This document shows, piece by piece, positions 26,136-35,322 of a stretch of DNA of 64,000 bases; the first letter of the stretch is position 1, and every line of letters starts with the position of its first letter. The notes under the pieces were generated by a model that saw only the letters and a program-made list of their open reading frames with translations, did not search any database and had not been told where the DNA came from. The translations under genes were made by a program, and so were the position numbers. Location: assembly GCF_007748175.1 (NCBI RefSeq), contig NZ_CP037422.1, forward strand, positions 124,001 to 188,000. Reading direction: 5' to 3'. This DNA comes from Gimesia aquarii (lineage in GTDB: Bacteria > Planctomycetota > Planctomycetia > Planctomycetales > Planctomycetaceae).

Positions 26136-26549
26136 TTACTCGTCACTTAATCGATTTGCCAAAGAAACAGAACGTATTTTTACACGGTGGCAAATCTCTA
26201 AAATATTCATTACGTTCTGATAAGGCCCTGTTGCATCACCTCTGATCACAACAGCTTGACCTGGAAAATTTTGTCTTGCTGTTTTTAATGTAACTTCTAA
26301 TTCCGAAAGACTTTTATTTTCACCATTTACAGAAATTTCTCCATCCTGTTGTATATTCACTACAATATCATCGGGCAAGTTCGTTAATGGTTTCGCATCA
26401 GTTACCGTTGGTAGTTTGATATCGTATTGACGTTCCATTTCCGTAAACTGAGTTCCAACCATAAAAAAAATGATCAGTAAAAAAACAATATCAATCATGG
26501 GTGTTAAATCGAGCTTAGGCTCTTCAACAGTACCCGTTTTTAACGGCAT
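26136..26549 (-). CDS. ExbD/TolR-type biopolymer transport protein
   Basis: 137 residues from ATG 26549, chosen because AGGAG lies eight bases upstream; the frame is open to 26585. LDLTPMIDIVFLLIIFFMVG is the single TM helix with the conserved Asp (D20) that carries protons; the rest is the periplasmic domain. ExbD works with an ExbB/TolQ partner to energise TonB or TolA, but no such gene is adjacent. Operon with the toroid protein eight bases downstream. Confidence 0.88.
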   Translation of the reverse strand: MPLKTGTVEEPKLDLTPMIDIVFLLIIFFMVGTQFTEMERQYDIKLPTVTDAKPLTNLPDDIVVNIQQDGEISVNGENKSLSELEVTLKTARQNFPGQAVVIRGDATGPYQNVMNILEICHRVKIRSVSLANRLSDE

Positions 26550-26834
26550 GCTTACACTCCTAAAATGTGCTATTGTAGTCCGCAAAAGTTCCTTTTTCTT
26601 TTTTATGTAACTTGACCGGGCCGTATACTGTATGCGAAGTTTTGTATGTGATTCAATAGGTGAATTTTATGCAGCAGCCGACTGGTTTCGATATATTATG
26701 TCACTATTATAGCTAAGTGACTGCCAACAAGAATCGTTCATTAAAACATAACTGTATTAGAATATGACAATCATATTTCTAATTACGTCCACGGATTAAT
26801 CAAATAAAATAGACAAAAGTCATTTAGGTTGTTG

Positions 26835-27767
26835 ATGTTAAGTAAAATGTATTCGAGAATGTTTGGGAATTCCTCAGCGATAGGTGCATCATACTTGGAG
26901 GCAGAAACGCTTTCAGAAAGTGGTCTACGAGGATTCTCAGAAAGGACATTACTGCTCATCAATTCAACGAGTTTTGATGCCCCTTTGGTGGGAGTTGTCT
27001 GGCTTTGGTGTTTTTCCTCTATATACTCAGTTGATATCTATTTCCATCATTATTTGATCTTATTTAGTGTCACCTGGTTATCTTATTCTGGTGATCGCCT
27101 GCTAGATAGTCTTCGAATGCCTGCTGTTTATTGTAAACTACCTCGACACCAATTTGCCACAACTCATTTTAAACCTTTGATATGTATCTGGGCATTGATT
27201 GCTACTTTTTCAGTCCTGTTTTTATTTCATGCCTTGAGTCTCACTGAAATCGTGTGGGGCTTTTGTTTATTGGGGTTATTATTAATTTATTTCCTGGGTT
27301 GTTTTTGTTTTCCACGCCAAATGAGAGCGATAGTTCCTAGAGAATTCTTGGTGGGGTTATTCTTTTCCTCGGCTTCCCATTTTTTTGTACTACTTCAAGT
27401 CGGTCACTGGAGTTTGTATTCAGCCTGGACCTTTATTTGTTTTTTGAGTTTGTGTAGTTTGAACTGTCTTTCAATTTCTCGCTGGGAATATTCAGCGGAT
27501 GAACAGGTGGGAGAAGTCTCTTTTTTTACAAGAAATCCAAGACAAATTCATCACTTTCAATCTATTTTACTTTGGTTTGTTTGGTTGCAAGTCATTGTCT
27601 GTTGTTTTGTGGTATTAATGGGTCGAACTCTAGTATTTGAGTTCTCCGTATTGTTGAGCGCATTTTTTTTATTAGTGCTTGATCGACGCTCACTAAGCAC
27701 TCACATAAAACCTGTTTTGGCAGATTTTTCGATGCTCACACCGTGTATTTTTTTGAGTTTTTCGTGA
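26835..27767 (+). CDS. polytopic membrane protein, possibly UbiA-like
   Basis: 310 residues from ATG 26835 (AGG seven bases upstream; the in-frame TTG at 26829 is not used). About seven hydrophobic helices. The segment WLSYSGDRLLDSLRM resembles the Asp-rich first motif of UbiA-type prenyltransferases in position (after TM2), but the canonical NDxxDxxxD is not met, so the label is tentative. The gene overlaps the methyltransferase gene by one base (TGATG), so the two act together, perhaps on a lipid or quinone. Confidence 0.5.
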   Translation: MLSKMYSRMFGNSSAIGASYLEAETLSESGLRGFSERTLLLINSTSFDAPLVGVVWLWCFSSIYSVDIYFHHYLILFSVTWLSYSGDRLLDSLRMPAVYCKLPRHQFATTHFKPLICIWALIATFSVLFLFHALSLTEIVWGFCLLGLLLIYFLGCFCFPRQMRAIVPREFLVGLFFSSASHFFVLLQVGHWSLYSAWTFICFLSLCSLNCLSISRWEYSADEQVGEVSFFTRNPRQIHHFQSILLWFVWLQVIVCCFVVLMGRTLVFEFSVLLSAFFLLVLDRRSLSTHIKPVLADFSMLTPCIFLSFS

Positions 27768-28408
27768 TGAGTTTCAATCGGATTGCTCCTTATTTTGAAC
27801 GACTGGAAAAAATAGTCTTTAACAACCAAATGCAATGTTGTAGGACAGCATTCCTTTCTGAATTACCCTGTGTAAAAAAAGTTGCATTAATTGGTGAAGG
27901 GGATGGTCGATTCTTAGTAGAGTTGATCAAAGAGAACAAATTCGAAAAAATTCATTATATTGATTCCAGCGAGAAGATGCTGGAACTCGCCCGAAAACGG
28001 CTACAGAAATTTTCATCGAATGAGTTGAGCCTTGTTGAGTTTTTTCATTGTGATTTGATGTCTGAATCAATGCCTTGTCAGAATTATGATTTGGTTGTGA
28101 CCAACTTCTTTTTAGATCTTTTTAATGAACAGGGATTGAAAAAAAGCATCTCTAAAATTGCGGCAGCCTGTGAAGAGACCGCTATTTGGTTATATGCTGA
28201 CTTTCAGATCTCCAGTGGATTACTTCCACGAGTAAGGTCACTCGCATGGATGAAGGTTATGTATGTATTTTTTAGAGTTGTAGCTAAAATTCAATCGCGC
28301 AGTTTGATCGATCCAGCCGAAATTCTTGAAAGTAAAGGCTTTCAACTGAGAGCGCTAAGAGAGTTTCAAAGAGGTTTGATGAAGGCTGAATTAAGGCAAC
28401 GGATTTAA
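27767..28408 (+). CDS. class I SAM-dependent methyltransferase
   Basis: 213 residues; ATG 27767 shares one base with the preceding stop. VALIGEGDGRFLVELI is motif I (GxGxG form GEGDG), HYIDSSEKMLELARKR motif II with the acidic residue binding the ribose, and YDLVVTNFFLDLF motif IV. Cytoplasmic, no TM. Substrate unknown; coupling with a multi-TM membrane protein hints at a lipid-like acceptor. Ends 23 bases before the convergent CobS-like gene. Confidence 0.8.
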   Translation: MSFNRIAPYFERLEKIVFNNQMQCCRTAFLSELPCVKKVALIGEGDGRFLVELIKENKFEKIHYIDSSEKMLELARKRLQKFSSNELSLVEFFHCDLMSESMPCQNYDLVVTNFFLDLFNEQGLKKSISKIAAACEETAIWLYADFQISSGLLPRVRSLAWMKVMYVFFRVVAKIQSRSLIDPAEILESKGFQLRALREFQRGLMKAELRQRI

Positions 28409-28431
28409 GCAATGGCTAAGCAGTTTTTAAC

Positions 28432-29274
28432 CTACGCTGATAATTTATTTAAAAAAGAATAATCGATCGTACATACTAGAAGAAACACGATCTGAAAGAG
28501 AGAAGCAAGCCCTTCGAGGTGAGTATCTGTGATTTCTTTGTCATGGTCACCTAGTTTTCTCATAATCCAATACAATAGTAAGCCAGAGACTACGAGTGCT
28601 GGGAGTAAACGATTCAACGAAGCCCAGGTTCCCAGCAGTAGCAATCCGATTAAGAATGAACTGCCGTAGATCAGTTGTTTCTTAGATAATGGACGGTTGG
28701 GATTAACCCACCTGGCTGATTCGTCGTGAGATATGGTAAAGCTGATGGAAAAAGGGATAATCCAGGTTCCTAAAGAAATCGAAGTTAGAATCAGGATACA
28801 AGCTGTGAGCATCGAATTAAAATCAACAATAAGCTGATAAATGAGGCCCATCCGTAATAGCATGAAAATGATAGTCAGAACAAAAATGTTGCCAGATGAA
28901 ATAGATGATTTTTGAGGAGCTAACAGCTCACGGCACTGAGGGATCGCTTCAGGAACGAAAGTACGCAGAAATAGCAGCTCTAGTGAGCCAAGTAACAAAA
29001 CAGCAATTCCTAAAGGCCAAAAAAACTGTAAGACAGCCAATAGCAAAGTTAATAACAAAGCTAAACTAGTACCTGCTAAAGGTAAAAAAAAAGTGCTTCT
29101 TTTTTCGATGGTTTCTTTTCGATCAGCCTGAAGATGTAACAGTGGGATTCGAAAAAAACGTTGCAATGCCACGATATAGGCGACAATATAATCTACCCAA
29201 TCGGTTTCGTTAAGAGCATTTGGGGCATGCTTATTAAAGTGCGATTCGTCTTTCTCAGGCATGTAAGAATTCAT
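28432..29274 (-). CDS. CobS-like membrane protein lacking the Asp-rich motif
   Basis: 280 residues from ATG 29274; GTG 29292 and ATG 29262 are alternatives and none has a good ribosome site. Six or so hydrophobic helices. FFRIPLLHL and STFFLPLAGTSLALLL align with the start of cobalamin synthase CobS (FxTRxP and PxxG), CRELLAPQKSSISSGN with the region REVLxIMKDSRxGxxG, and RKLGDHDKEITDTHLEG with the C-terminal LGGxTGDxLGA segment. The catalytic stretch HLDGLADxxDG is replaced by ELLFLRTFVPEA, with no acidic cluster. So it is a distant homologue, probably not adenosylcobinamide-GDP ribazoletransferase. Confidence 0.5.
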   Translation of the reverse strand: MNSYMPEKDESHFNKHAPNALNETDWVDYIVAYIVALQRFFRIPLLHLQADRKETIEKRSTFFLPLAGTSLALLLTLLLAVLQFFWPLGIAVLLLGSLELLFLRTFVPEAIPQCRELLAPQKSSISSGNIFVLTIIFMLLRMGLIYQLIVDFNSMLTACILILTSISLGTWIIPFSISFTISHDESARWVNPNRPLSKKQLIYGSSFLIGLLLLGTWASLNRLLPALVVSGLLLYWIMRKLGDHDKEITDTHLEGLASLFQIVFLLVCTIDYSFLNKLSA

Positions 29275-29382
29275 CGTATGATCAAATTTCACAGAACGAA
29301 TTATAAATATTAATGAGTTATATTACTTCGTGTTTGCTTACAGAAGAGATGATTAATCTATTTCTATTCCTTTGCGCAAGAA

Positions 29383-29411
29383 CAAGGCCCTCTATTTATA
29401 TGAGGGCCTTG
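29383..29411 (-). terminator. probable terminator hairpin
   Basis: 10-bp perfect stem CAAGGCCCTC (29383-29392) and GAGGGCCTTG (29402-29411), 9-base loop. Read on the minus strand it follows the 29437 gene by 26 bases. The T-run after it is short (TTCTT), so efficiency is uncertain. Confidence 0.6.
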
Positions 29412-29436
29412 AATCTAAAACGGTTTAATGTCTCTC

Positions 29437-31086
29437 CTATTTTGTTGCATACCGCAGGTCCATCAACATTTGGGTGATGCGAACAGCTGTTTCTTGAAGT
29501 TGATATTTTTCACGAGTTTCACAACGGGAAATTTTTTCATGTACTCGGAACCAACTTTCAAATAGCTCAGAACTCTTAGTTCGCATGAGTGCCATTGGAA
29601 CTGGTTGTCTTAAGGAAATTCGATGAAGTTCATGTGCAATTGCGCTGAATTCACGAATGGCATCTTGGGTTGATCTCCTGAAAGAAGGTGATTCTGTTGC
29701 CAACCATTGCTCAGCAACTATAGAAAGTTGAGCACTCTGTGCTTCAAGTCCTACAATTAATTTGACGGTATTAATGCTGTCTGATGGTTGTTCGATACGG
29801 AGTGAAATTCGTAAAGCGTCAATTGAATCATTCACCTTATCCAGTAATTGTAAAGCAGCTGGGCTCTCTACACTGTGAAATAAAGTGGAAAATTCTTTCC
29901 ATGACTGATCAATGTACGAGAAGGAAGTAATGAGATCCTGAGTAGATTCATTATGATTTACCGTATCAATTAGATTTTCTACAGTTCCATAAAATTCGTC
30001 GGATGTTGAAATATAGTTTGCAGGAGGCAAACTGATCAACAAACGAAGTGTCGCTCTGCGGTAAAATTCATCCACATCTCTTTTTAAAGCTTCGGTCAAG
30101 TGGGCAATTTCCGGCAGATTCACTCCATCTTGAGGCAACCACAAAAGTTCTTGTATCGAACGGTCTTGTTGTACGATGCGTTGGATTCCACGGCTTAAAA
30201 TGCGATTATGATACGGACGCAATCGAGTTGCAAAAGAATTCCAGGAATCACGAAAACTCAAATACTCACGTTTAATGGAATCGTAACTTTGCCGATCAAT
30301 GAGCAGATTAGAAACCTGAATAATTCTTTGTTCAACTCTTTGTCCTTCTCGCAATAATTCAAATTTTTTGGGTTCGCGCGAGAGTTCGATATCAATATCT
30401 TCCAGCAAAATGCTCATGGCATTGGTCATAGCTGAAGTTTGTCTTAATAGATCGATTCTCTTAAGTTGAGGCCCCGTTTGCAGTAGTTCGACTAACTTTC
30501 GATCGAGTTGTTTCATACGTGCAATCAAGTTTTTTGATTCTCGATCTAAGCCACGTACTTGTTCTAACTGATGAGAGACGACTCTCCATAATTGATCAAT
30601 TTCACCATACTCAGCTGCAATCAAAGCAAAGTCGCTATCTCTACGAACTTTGTCGGCAAGGATTGATGAACGAGCTCTTACTTTTAACACGTCAGCGATA
30701 TAGCTTCTGACTCCAGGGATTTGATACATTACGCGGTTGAGATTTGTTGCGAGCGAAGAGCTGTCTCTAGAAAATTTATCAAGAGTGTCTCTTACTTCGC
30801 TGATTTTATTCCTCGAAATCTCTAATTGTGGTGTCGGAGGAAGTTCTAGGCCTGATGGTTTGTATTCACGATCGCGTGTTGCTAACTCCGACTTTTCCAA
30901 CAAGCGAAGTAAATCATTAATTAATTTGCTGTTACTGTCGTTAGGAGATTGTGCTTGTATATTTGCGCTAAAACAAATAGTTGCTAACCCAGAAATCAAA
31001 AGCGCGATGAGAAATTTGGGGGTAGAGAACGAGAAGTTCCTCTGATTTTGGGAATAACAAATGGTGTGGCTGGAGCGGGAATACAT
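29437..31086 (-). CDS. secreted helical hypothetical protein
   Basis: 549 residues. A signal peptide (about 23-46, FLIALLISGLATICFSANIQ) follows a basic start of about 22 residues. The mature part is almost wholly predicted helix with many Arg, Leu, Ser and Gln and no catalytic pattern; repeated units of about 100 residues with a shared outline (S-I-x-x-L-x ... R) are hinted. It may be a periplasmic scaffold. No family recognised. Monocistronic, ended by the hairpin at 29383-29411. Confidence 0.6.
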   Translation of the reverse strand: MYSRSSHTICYSQNQRNFSFSTPKFLIALLISGLATICFSANIQAQSPNDSNSKLINDLLRLLEKSELATRDREYKPSGLELPPTPQLEISRNKISEVRDTLDKFSRDSSSLATNLNRVMYQIPGVRSYIADVLKVRARSSILADKVRRDSDFALIAAEYGEIDQLWRVVSHQLEQVRGLDRESKNLIARMKQLDRKLVELLQTGPQLKRIDLLRQTSAMTNAMSILLEDIDIELSREPKKFELLREGQRVEQRIIQVSNLLIDRQSYDSIKREYLSFRDSWNSFATRLRPYHNRILSRGIQRIVQQDRSIQELLWLPQDGVNLPEIAHLTEALKRDVDEFYRRATLRLLISLPPANYISTSDEFYGTVENLIDTVNHNESTQDLITSFSYIDQSWKEFSTLFHSVESPAALQLLDKVNDSIDALRISLRIEQPSDSINTVKLIVGLEAQSAQLSIVAEQWLATESPSFRRSTQDAIREFSAIAHELHRISLRQPVPMALMRTKSSELFESWFRVHEKISRCETREKYQLQETAVRITQMLMDLRYATK

Positions 31087-31803
31087 TCACACAATCCTTT
31101 CTTGTGAATTCTACGGCTTGAATAACCAGTGTTTTCAATAACGCGCACGCTGTTAAGTAACAGAATGAGCAGCAAACTATAATTGGTACATTAGGGCCCG
31201 TTTTCGGTAGCTAACACATCTTAAGTTTCAAGAGTGATGAGGGAGTATCGTCTTTCCGTAAACAGAACTTCCACTTTTAATCTCATCATACAGGCGGCGA
31301 AGTTTACTCGTTTTGCAAACTACGTCAAGACCATGCTTACGGTCGTTTCATGCAAGGTCATCTGACTCTGTAAAAATGCCTGTCATCGAAATGAGTAAAT
31401 ATTTTTTCAAGGACAGACAGATAACACTTCTGTTGGTTTGGGGCGTCAGCGTTGAATTGATGGTTTGCGGCAAGATTAACGATTTTTCTAGGTTATTGAA
31501 TCATTTATGTGTAATCATAAAATGGACGATCGATCGTTTGATCCATTGTAAAATTGGGGACGTTAATAGAGATGTTGTCAATGTTACACTCAATAAAGTA
31601 ATGTCGAGATCGACCAAAAATTTTTTAAAAAGACGAAAGTCATTTTAAAACAGTAAGATACATTCAAAAAAAAAGTTGTCATATTTAATTGGCACAGTGA
31701 ATGCTACGTATCTCTTTCAGCCACTTAACAATAACAAAATGACATCAATATGATTATTTTGAAGAAGAAGTATTGATGGTCAGAGATAACAGGAGATGTT
31801 GTG
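31087..31803. other. intergenic region upstream of csrA
   Basis: 717 bases between the divergent helical-protein and csrA genes. An open frame at 31313-31648 is discounted. A candidate sigma-54 promoter lies at 31689-31706. Nothing else recognised; its length leaves room for a CsrA-binding small RNA, but no multi-GGA hairpin array was noticed. Confidence 0.45.
31689..31706 (+). promoter_or_regulatory. candidate sigma-54 (RpoN) promoter of csrA
   Basis: TTGGCACAGTGAATGCTA. The GG and GC dinucleotides are ten bases apart as in the consensus TGGCAC(G)-N4-TTGCA, and TTGGCAC matches fully; the second half (ATGCT) has one mismatch. It is 98 bases upstream of the csrA ATG. Confidence 0.45.
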
Positions 31804-32028
31804 ATGTTAGTTTTAACTCGAAAACGAGATGAAGTGATTCAAATTGGTGACAATATTGTTATTAAAATTTTAAAAACCGGCAAAGGGGCTATCAAAATTG
31901 GCGTCGATGCACCGGGAAATATTCGAGTGATACGAGGAGAGCTACTCGAAGAAGAAACGCAACCAGATTCGATTGACACTGCCACCTCGACTCAAATTGA
32001 ACAAGCATTAAATACTCAGTGTGCTTAA
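31804..32028 (+). CDS. csrA: carbon storage regulator CsrA
   Basis: 74 residues. MLVLTRKRDEVIQIGDNIVI and KIGVDAPGNIRVIRGEL are the diagnostic beta strands, with the VxRxEL RNA-contact end. ATG 31804 is used; a GTG codon directly before it is possible. AGGAG lies nine bases upstream. CsrA binds GGA in hairpins of mRNA leaders and blocks translation. The acidic/Gln-rich tail after residue 50 is longer than usual. A sigma-54-like site lies about 100 bases upstream, as for many motility-linked csrA genes, though no flagellar gene is adjacent. Confidence 0.93.
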   Translation: MLVLTRKRDEVIQIGDNIVIKILKTGKGAIKIGVDAPGNIRVIRGELLEEETQPDSIDTATSTQIEQALNTQCA

Positions 32029-32160
32029 TTCTCGAACGCGGAACGGGACATAATATGTGATCCGTAAATTATTTCATTCACTAGTTTCCGTTGAGCCATC
32101 ACAGAGGAAGTTGATTGGCCGGACTTAGGAGTCGCCAGGCGACTTATATCGGAGGGGATC

Positions 32161-34128
32161 ATGAACCGATCACAATTTAAAAATAGTCAAAACGAAACCG
32201 TAAATTCCGCTCGACTTTTTGTCTGGGGAATGGTTGTACTGATGACAGCTGTGTTCTTGTCTGGATGTGCGACCCTTTCACATGCAGCAGAGAACGAGTC
32301 ATACCAAGAGGATCTCTATCAATGCATTAACAATCGATCTTTTGATCGTAACTTCGGTCATTCATCTGAAGGGTTTCTGCCAGCTTCCTATTCCGAAGAT
32401 CGTCGTTATCAAAGACAGTACCCAGTGGGAAGTACTTCTCGTTTTGATGAGTATGAAATCAAATTGCGACGGTTATTGTCTGGAAATGATCAGCGATTTG
32501 ACGAATCGTACGATCGTTTTCCTCAAGAAAGAAGTGATTTTAGGTCAAGAAGGCAGCCTCGAAATTCTTTTGAAGACAACAGCGACAGTCAGAAACTAAG
32601 AGAACTGATTCGGGAATTACGAGAACGCGTCTTGCCTCAGTATGATCGTGAGCAATATGAAACTGAATTTCCGAATAATTATCCAATCGATCCTAACCAA
32701 GAACTAAGAAATAAGTTATCGCAACGGTACTCTAGTGCTTCGGTTGTAGGAACTCTACAGAATCTTGACCCTCAGAGAGCTTACGCATTCTATCTGGAAG
32801 TAAACCGGATGATAGATTCACGTCATGTTCAGCCCCCATCTTATGATGTAAGAACTAAGAAAGGTCTACAGAATTTGATATTTGCTGTGGAAAACAGAAA
32901 ATTTCTGAGTGTCAATCGTATTTCGGCATCGCCCGAGCAAATTAGGATGGCACAGCAAAAGTGGCAGCAATTGATAGATCAACATCCAGCGCGTTCACCT
33001 CAGGATGCTGTAGTAGTACTACGTCAAGCAGCCGACATCGCTGGGAGTCATCTACGAATGCAGGCGACCGGAGTGATTTATGAGTTTACCTATGGTTCAT
33101 TGTATGCTCTCGATAAACATTCACGATTTGAATTTACCCCCAGTGTTTCTGGCCCACGAGTTGATGTAGGAGGCGAAAGCGTAGTAGGTGTCGGAGTACA
33201 ACTCAAAGTACATCGCGAAGGTGCTGTGATTCTACGTACTCTCAATGGGGGTTCTGCACAAAGAGCAGGGCTTCAACGAGGAGACGTGATCGTGGGTATT
33301 AATCAGCGTACTTTAGCTGGACTTTCTCTCGATGAAATTGCAAATATGATTACAGGGCCTCTTGGTTCAACCGTTTCTCTTGAAGTTCGAAGGGGAAGTA
33401 GGAATGCCAGGATCAATCTAAGTCGTCAATCTGTTCGAATCACAAATATCAGTGAAGTGAAGATCGTTGATATGCAACAAAAAGTAGGTTTGATTCGATT
33501 GGAAAAATTTGGCGAGGGAGCAGTCCAGGAGTTAGACCAGGCATTGTGGAGCCTGCATCGACAAGGTATGAAGTCCCTGATTTTCGATTTACGTGGAAAC
33601 CCAGGAGGTTTATTAACTGAAGCTATTTCAATCTCGAATCGTTTTGTTCCCTCTGGTCAAATCGTTTCTACGAGAGGAAGAAATCAAAGTGATAACACCG
33701 TTGAATCAGCTACTCATGAACGAACTTGGAAGTTACCTCTTGTTGTATTAGTTGATGGAGATAGTGCCAGCGCTAGTGAGATATTCGCTGCTGCTATTCA
33801 AGAGAATCGACGAGGGTTGGTTGTCGGTAGAAAGACCTATGGAAAGGGAACTGTTCAAACACATTTTCCTTTACAATCAGTCTCTGGAACGTTTTGGCTT
33901 ACGACTGCCAAGTTTTATTCACCGACAGGTCGCGAAATGGCAGGAGTGGGTGTGAAACCCAATGTTCCAGTAAATATGTCAGAGCAAGAATTGGAAGAGG
34001 TTGGTCCTGTTGATCGAGATCTTGAGGCAGCTATAAATACGATTTTAAGTCAAAAACCCGCCGAACTCGTAAATAATTTCGCATCACAGCAGCAGGTAAC
34101 TCCTATGAGATTCAATTTTTCAGGATAA
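32161..34128 (+). CDS. S41 family C-terminal processing protease, lipoprotein
   Basis: 655 residues; GGAGGGG lies just before ATG 32161. VFLSGCATLS near residue 36 is a lipobox, so the protein is probably membrane-tethered in the periplasm. Residues 45-190 are low-complexity Arg/Ser/Asp/Gln-rich. A PDZ domain (about 343-416: GVGVQLKV to LEVRRG, with LQRGDVIVGIN) is followed by the S41 tail-specific protease fold: DSASASEIFAAAIQ with the nucleophile Ser and GRKTYGKGTVQ with the catalytic Lys. Such CtpA-type proteases cleave non-polar C-termini. The extended N-terminal part is unusual and may bind partners. Transcribed alone. Confidence 0.88.
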   Translation: MNRSQFKNSQNETVNSARLFVWGMVVLMTAVFLSGCATLSHAAENESYQEDLYQCINNRSFDRNFGHSSEGFLPASYSEDRRYQRQYPVGSTSRFDEYEIKLRRLLSGNDQRFDESYDRFPQERSDFRSRRQPRNSFEDNSDSQKLRELIRELRERVLPQYDREQYETEFPNNYPIDPNQELRNKLSQRYSSASVVGTLQNLDPQRAYAFYLEVNRMIDSRHVQPPSYDVRTKKGLQNLIFAVENRKFLSVNRISASPEQIRMAQQKWQQLIDQHPARSPQDAVVVLRQAADIAGSHLRMQATGVIYEFTYGSLYALDKHSRFEFTPSVSGPRVDVGGESVVGVGVQLKVHREGAVILRTLNGGSAQRAGLQRGDVIVGINQRTLAGLSLDEIANMITGPLGSTVSLEVRRGSRNARINLSRQSVRITNISEVKIVDMQQKVGLIRLEKFGEGAVQELDQALWSLHRQGMKSLIFDLRGNPGGLLTEAISISNRFVPSGQIVSTRGRNQSDNTVESATHERTWKLPLVVLVDGDSASASEIFAAAIQENRRGLVVGRKTYGKGTVQTHFPLQSVSGTFWLTTAKFYSPTGREMAGVGVKPNVPVNMSEQELEEVGPVDRDLEAAINTILSQKPAELVNNFASQQQVTPMRFNFSG

Positions 34129-34344
34129 ATAAAACCCTTTGTTAAACAAGCTTTTGCTTGATCATGATAAAATCAAGACTCTTGCTTTCTTACCAGTTTC
34201 GATACTAAGCCGTGTGCTTTTCCGGTTGCCCCGGGTATTGAGGTTGGTATGATGCAAGGGTCTTTTTTTAATCTTTCCAGAGACTCATTTGCTAATGAAT
34301 TTGGAAAGTAATGATTTTTGTTTGTTAATTGCTTAAGATGTAAA

Positions 34345-35322
34345 ATGAAGTGCGTAATCAGCCAGGATATCAAAGCCGGCGCAAAATTAATTCGTGATGG
34401 TGAGCTTGTTGCATTTGCAACGGAGACGGTTTATGGTCTTGGAGCAAATGCCCTCAATCCAGAAGCAGTGGCTCAGATATTTGAAGTGAAACAAAGGCCT
34501 TACTTTGATCCATTAATCGTTCATGTTTCTAATGTCGCTCAGCTTGAAGACATAACCTTAGGTTTGTCAGAGCGTGCTAGAAAATTGGTAGACCGATTTT
34601 GGCCTGGACCTTTGACGTTGGTACTTCCTAAGAAGAAACGGATTCCAGATCTTGTCACAGCAGGTTTAGAATCAGTCGCTGTTCGTATTCCTGCCCATCC
34701 CATTGCTCGAGAGTTATTGGAAGCAACAAATTTACCTATTGCAGCACCCAGTGCTAATAAGTTTGGTAATCTTAGTCCCACTCAAGCCAAACATGTGGAA
34801 GAGCAACTTGGAAGTGAAATTAAACTCATATTAGACGGAGGTCCGTGTTCCGTAGGCGTTGAATCTACAGTAATTCACTGCGCTAGTGAATCGCCTATTT
34901 TGCTCAGACCGGGAGGAATTTCTCTTGAAGAGATTGAATCTTGTATAGGGGAGGTGCAAATTGCAAGGATCGAGGATCATGCAGAGACGAACTCTCCTCT
35001 CAGTCCCGGCATGCTGCCTAAGCATTATGCCCCAAAGACTCGCTTATTTATTGTGAATAATTCGGATGAGATTCCTAAAACTGGTAGAAATGGATTGTTG
35101 AGTTTATACCCAATCGAGGAAACATGCTTGCGCGGGTGTCAATTTTCAGCTAAGGAAATACTTTCTCCAGCAGGTGACTTGAAACTCGCCGCATGCAAAT
35201 TTTTTACGGCACTAAGAAATCTTGATAAAGCTGGAATTGATAATATTATTGCCTTACGTATGCCAGAAAAAGGATTGGGAAGAACGATCAACAACCGTTT
35301 AGAGCGTGCGGCTGTCTCGTGA
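34345..35322 (+). CDS. L-threonylcarbamoyladenylate synthase (Sua5 type)
   Basis: 325 residues from ATG 34345 (an in-frame TTG at 34318 is discarded). Makes the threonylcarbamoyl-AMP needed for the t6A base of tRNA. FATETVYGLGANA and KQRPYFDPLIVHV are the YrdC core, SANKFGNLSPTQAKHVEE and GVESTVIH the nucleotide-binding segments. The C-terminal Sua5 domain of about 120 residues is present, unlike short YrdC. The stop codon abuts the stop of the convergent kinase gene with no spacing. Confidence 0.9.
   Translation: MKCVISQDIKAGAKLIRDGELVAFATETVYGLGANALNPEAVAQIFEVKQRPYFDPLIVHVSNVAQLEDITLGLSERARKLVDRFWPGPLTLVLPKKKRIPDLVTAGLESVAVRIPAHPIARELLEATNLPIAAPSANKFGNLSPTQAKHVEEQLGSEIKLILDGGPCSVGVESTVIHCASESPILLRPGGISLEEIESCIGEVQIARIEDHAETNSPLSPGMLPKHYAPKTRLFIVNNSDEIPKTGRNGLLSLYPIEETCLRGCQFSAKEILSPAGDLKLAACKFFTALRNLDKAGIDNIIALRMPEKGLGRTINNRLERAAVS

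Noticed and set aside
31313..31648. 111-codon plus-strand open frame before csrA
   Set aside because: Composition is not protein-like, no ribosome site, no recognisable domain, and it lies in an AT-rich promoter region.
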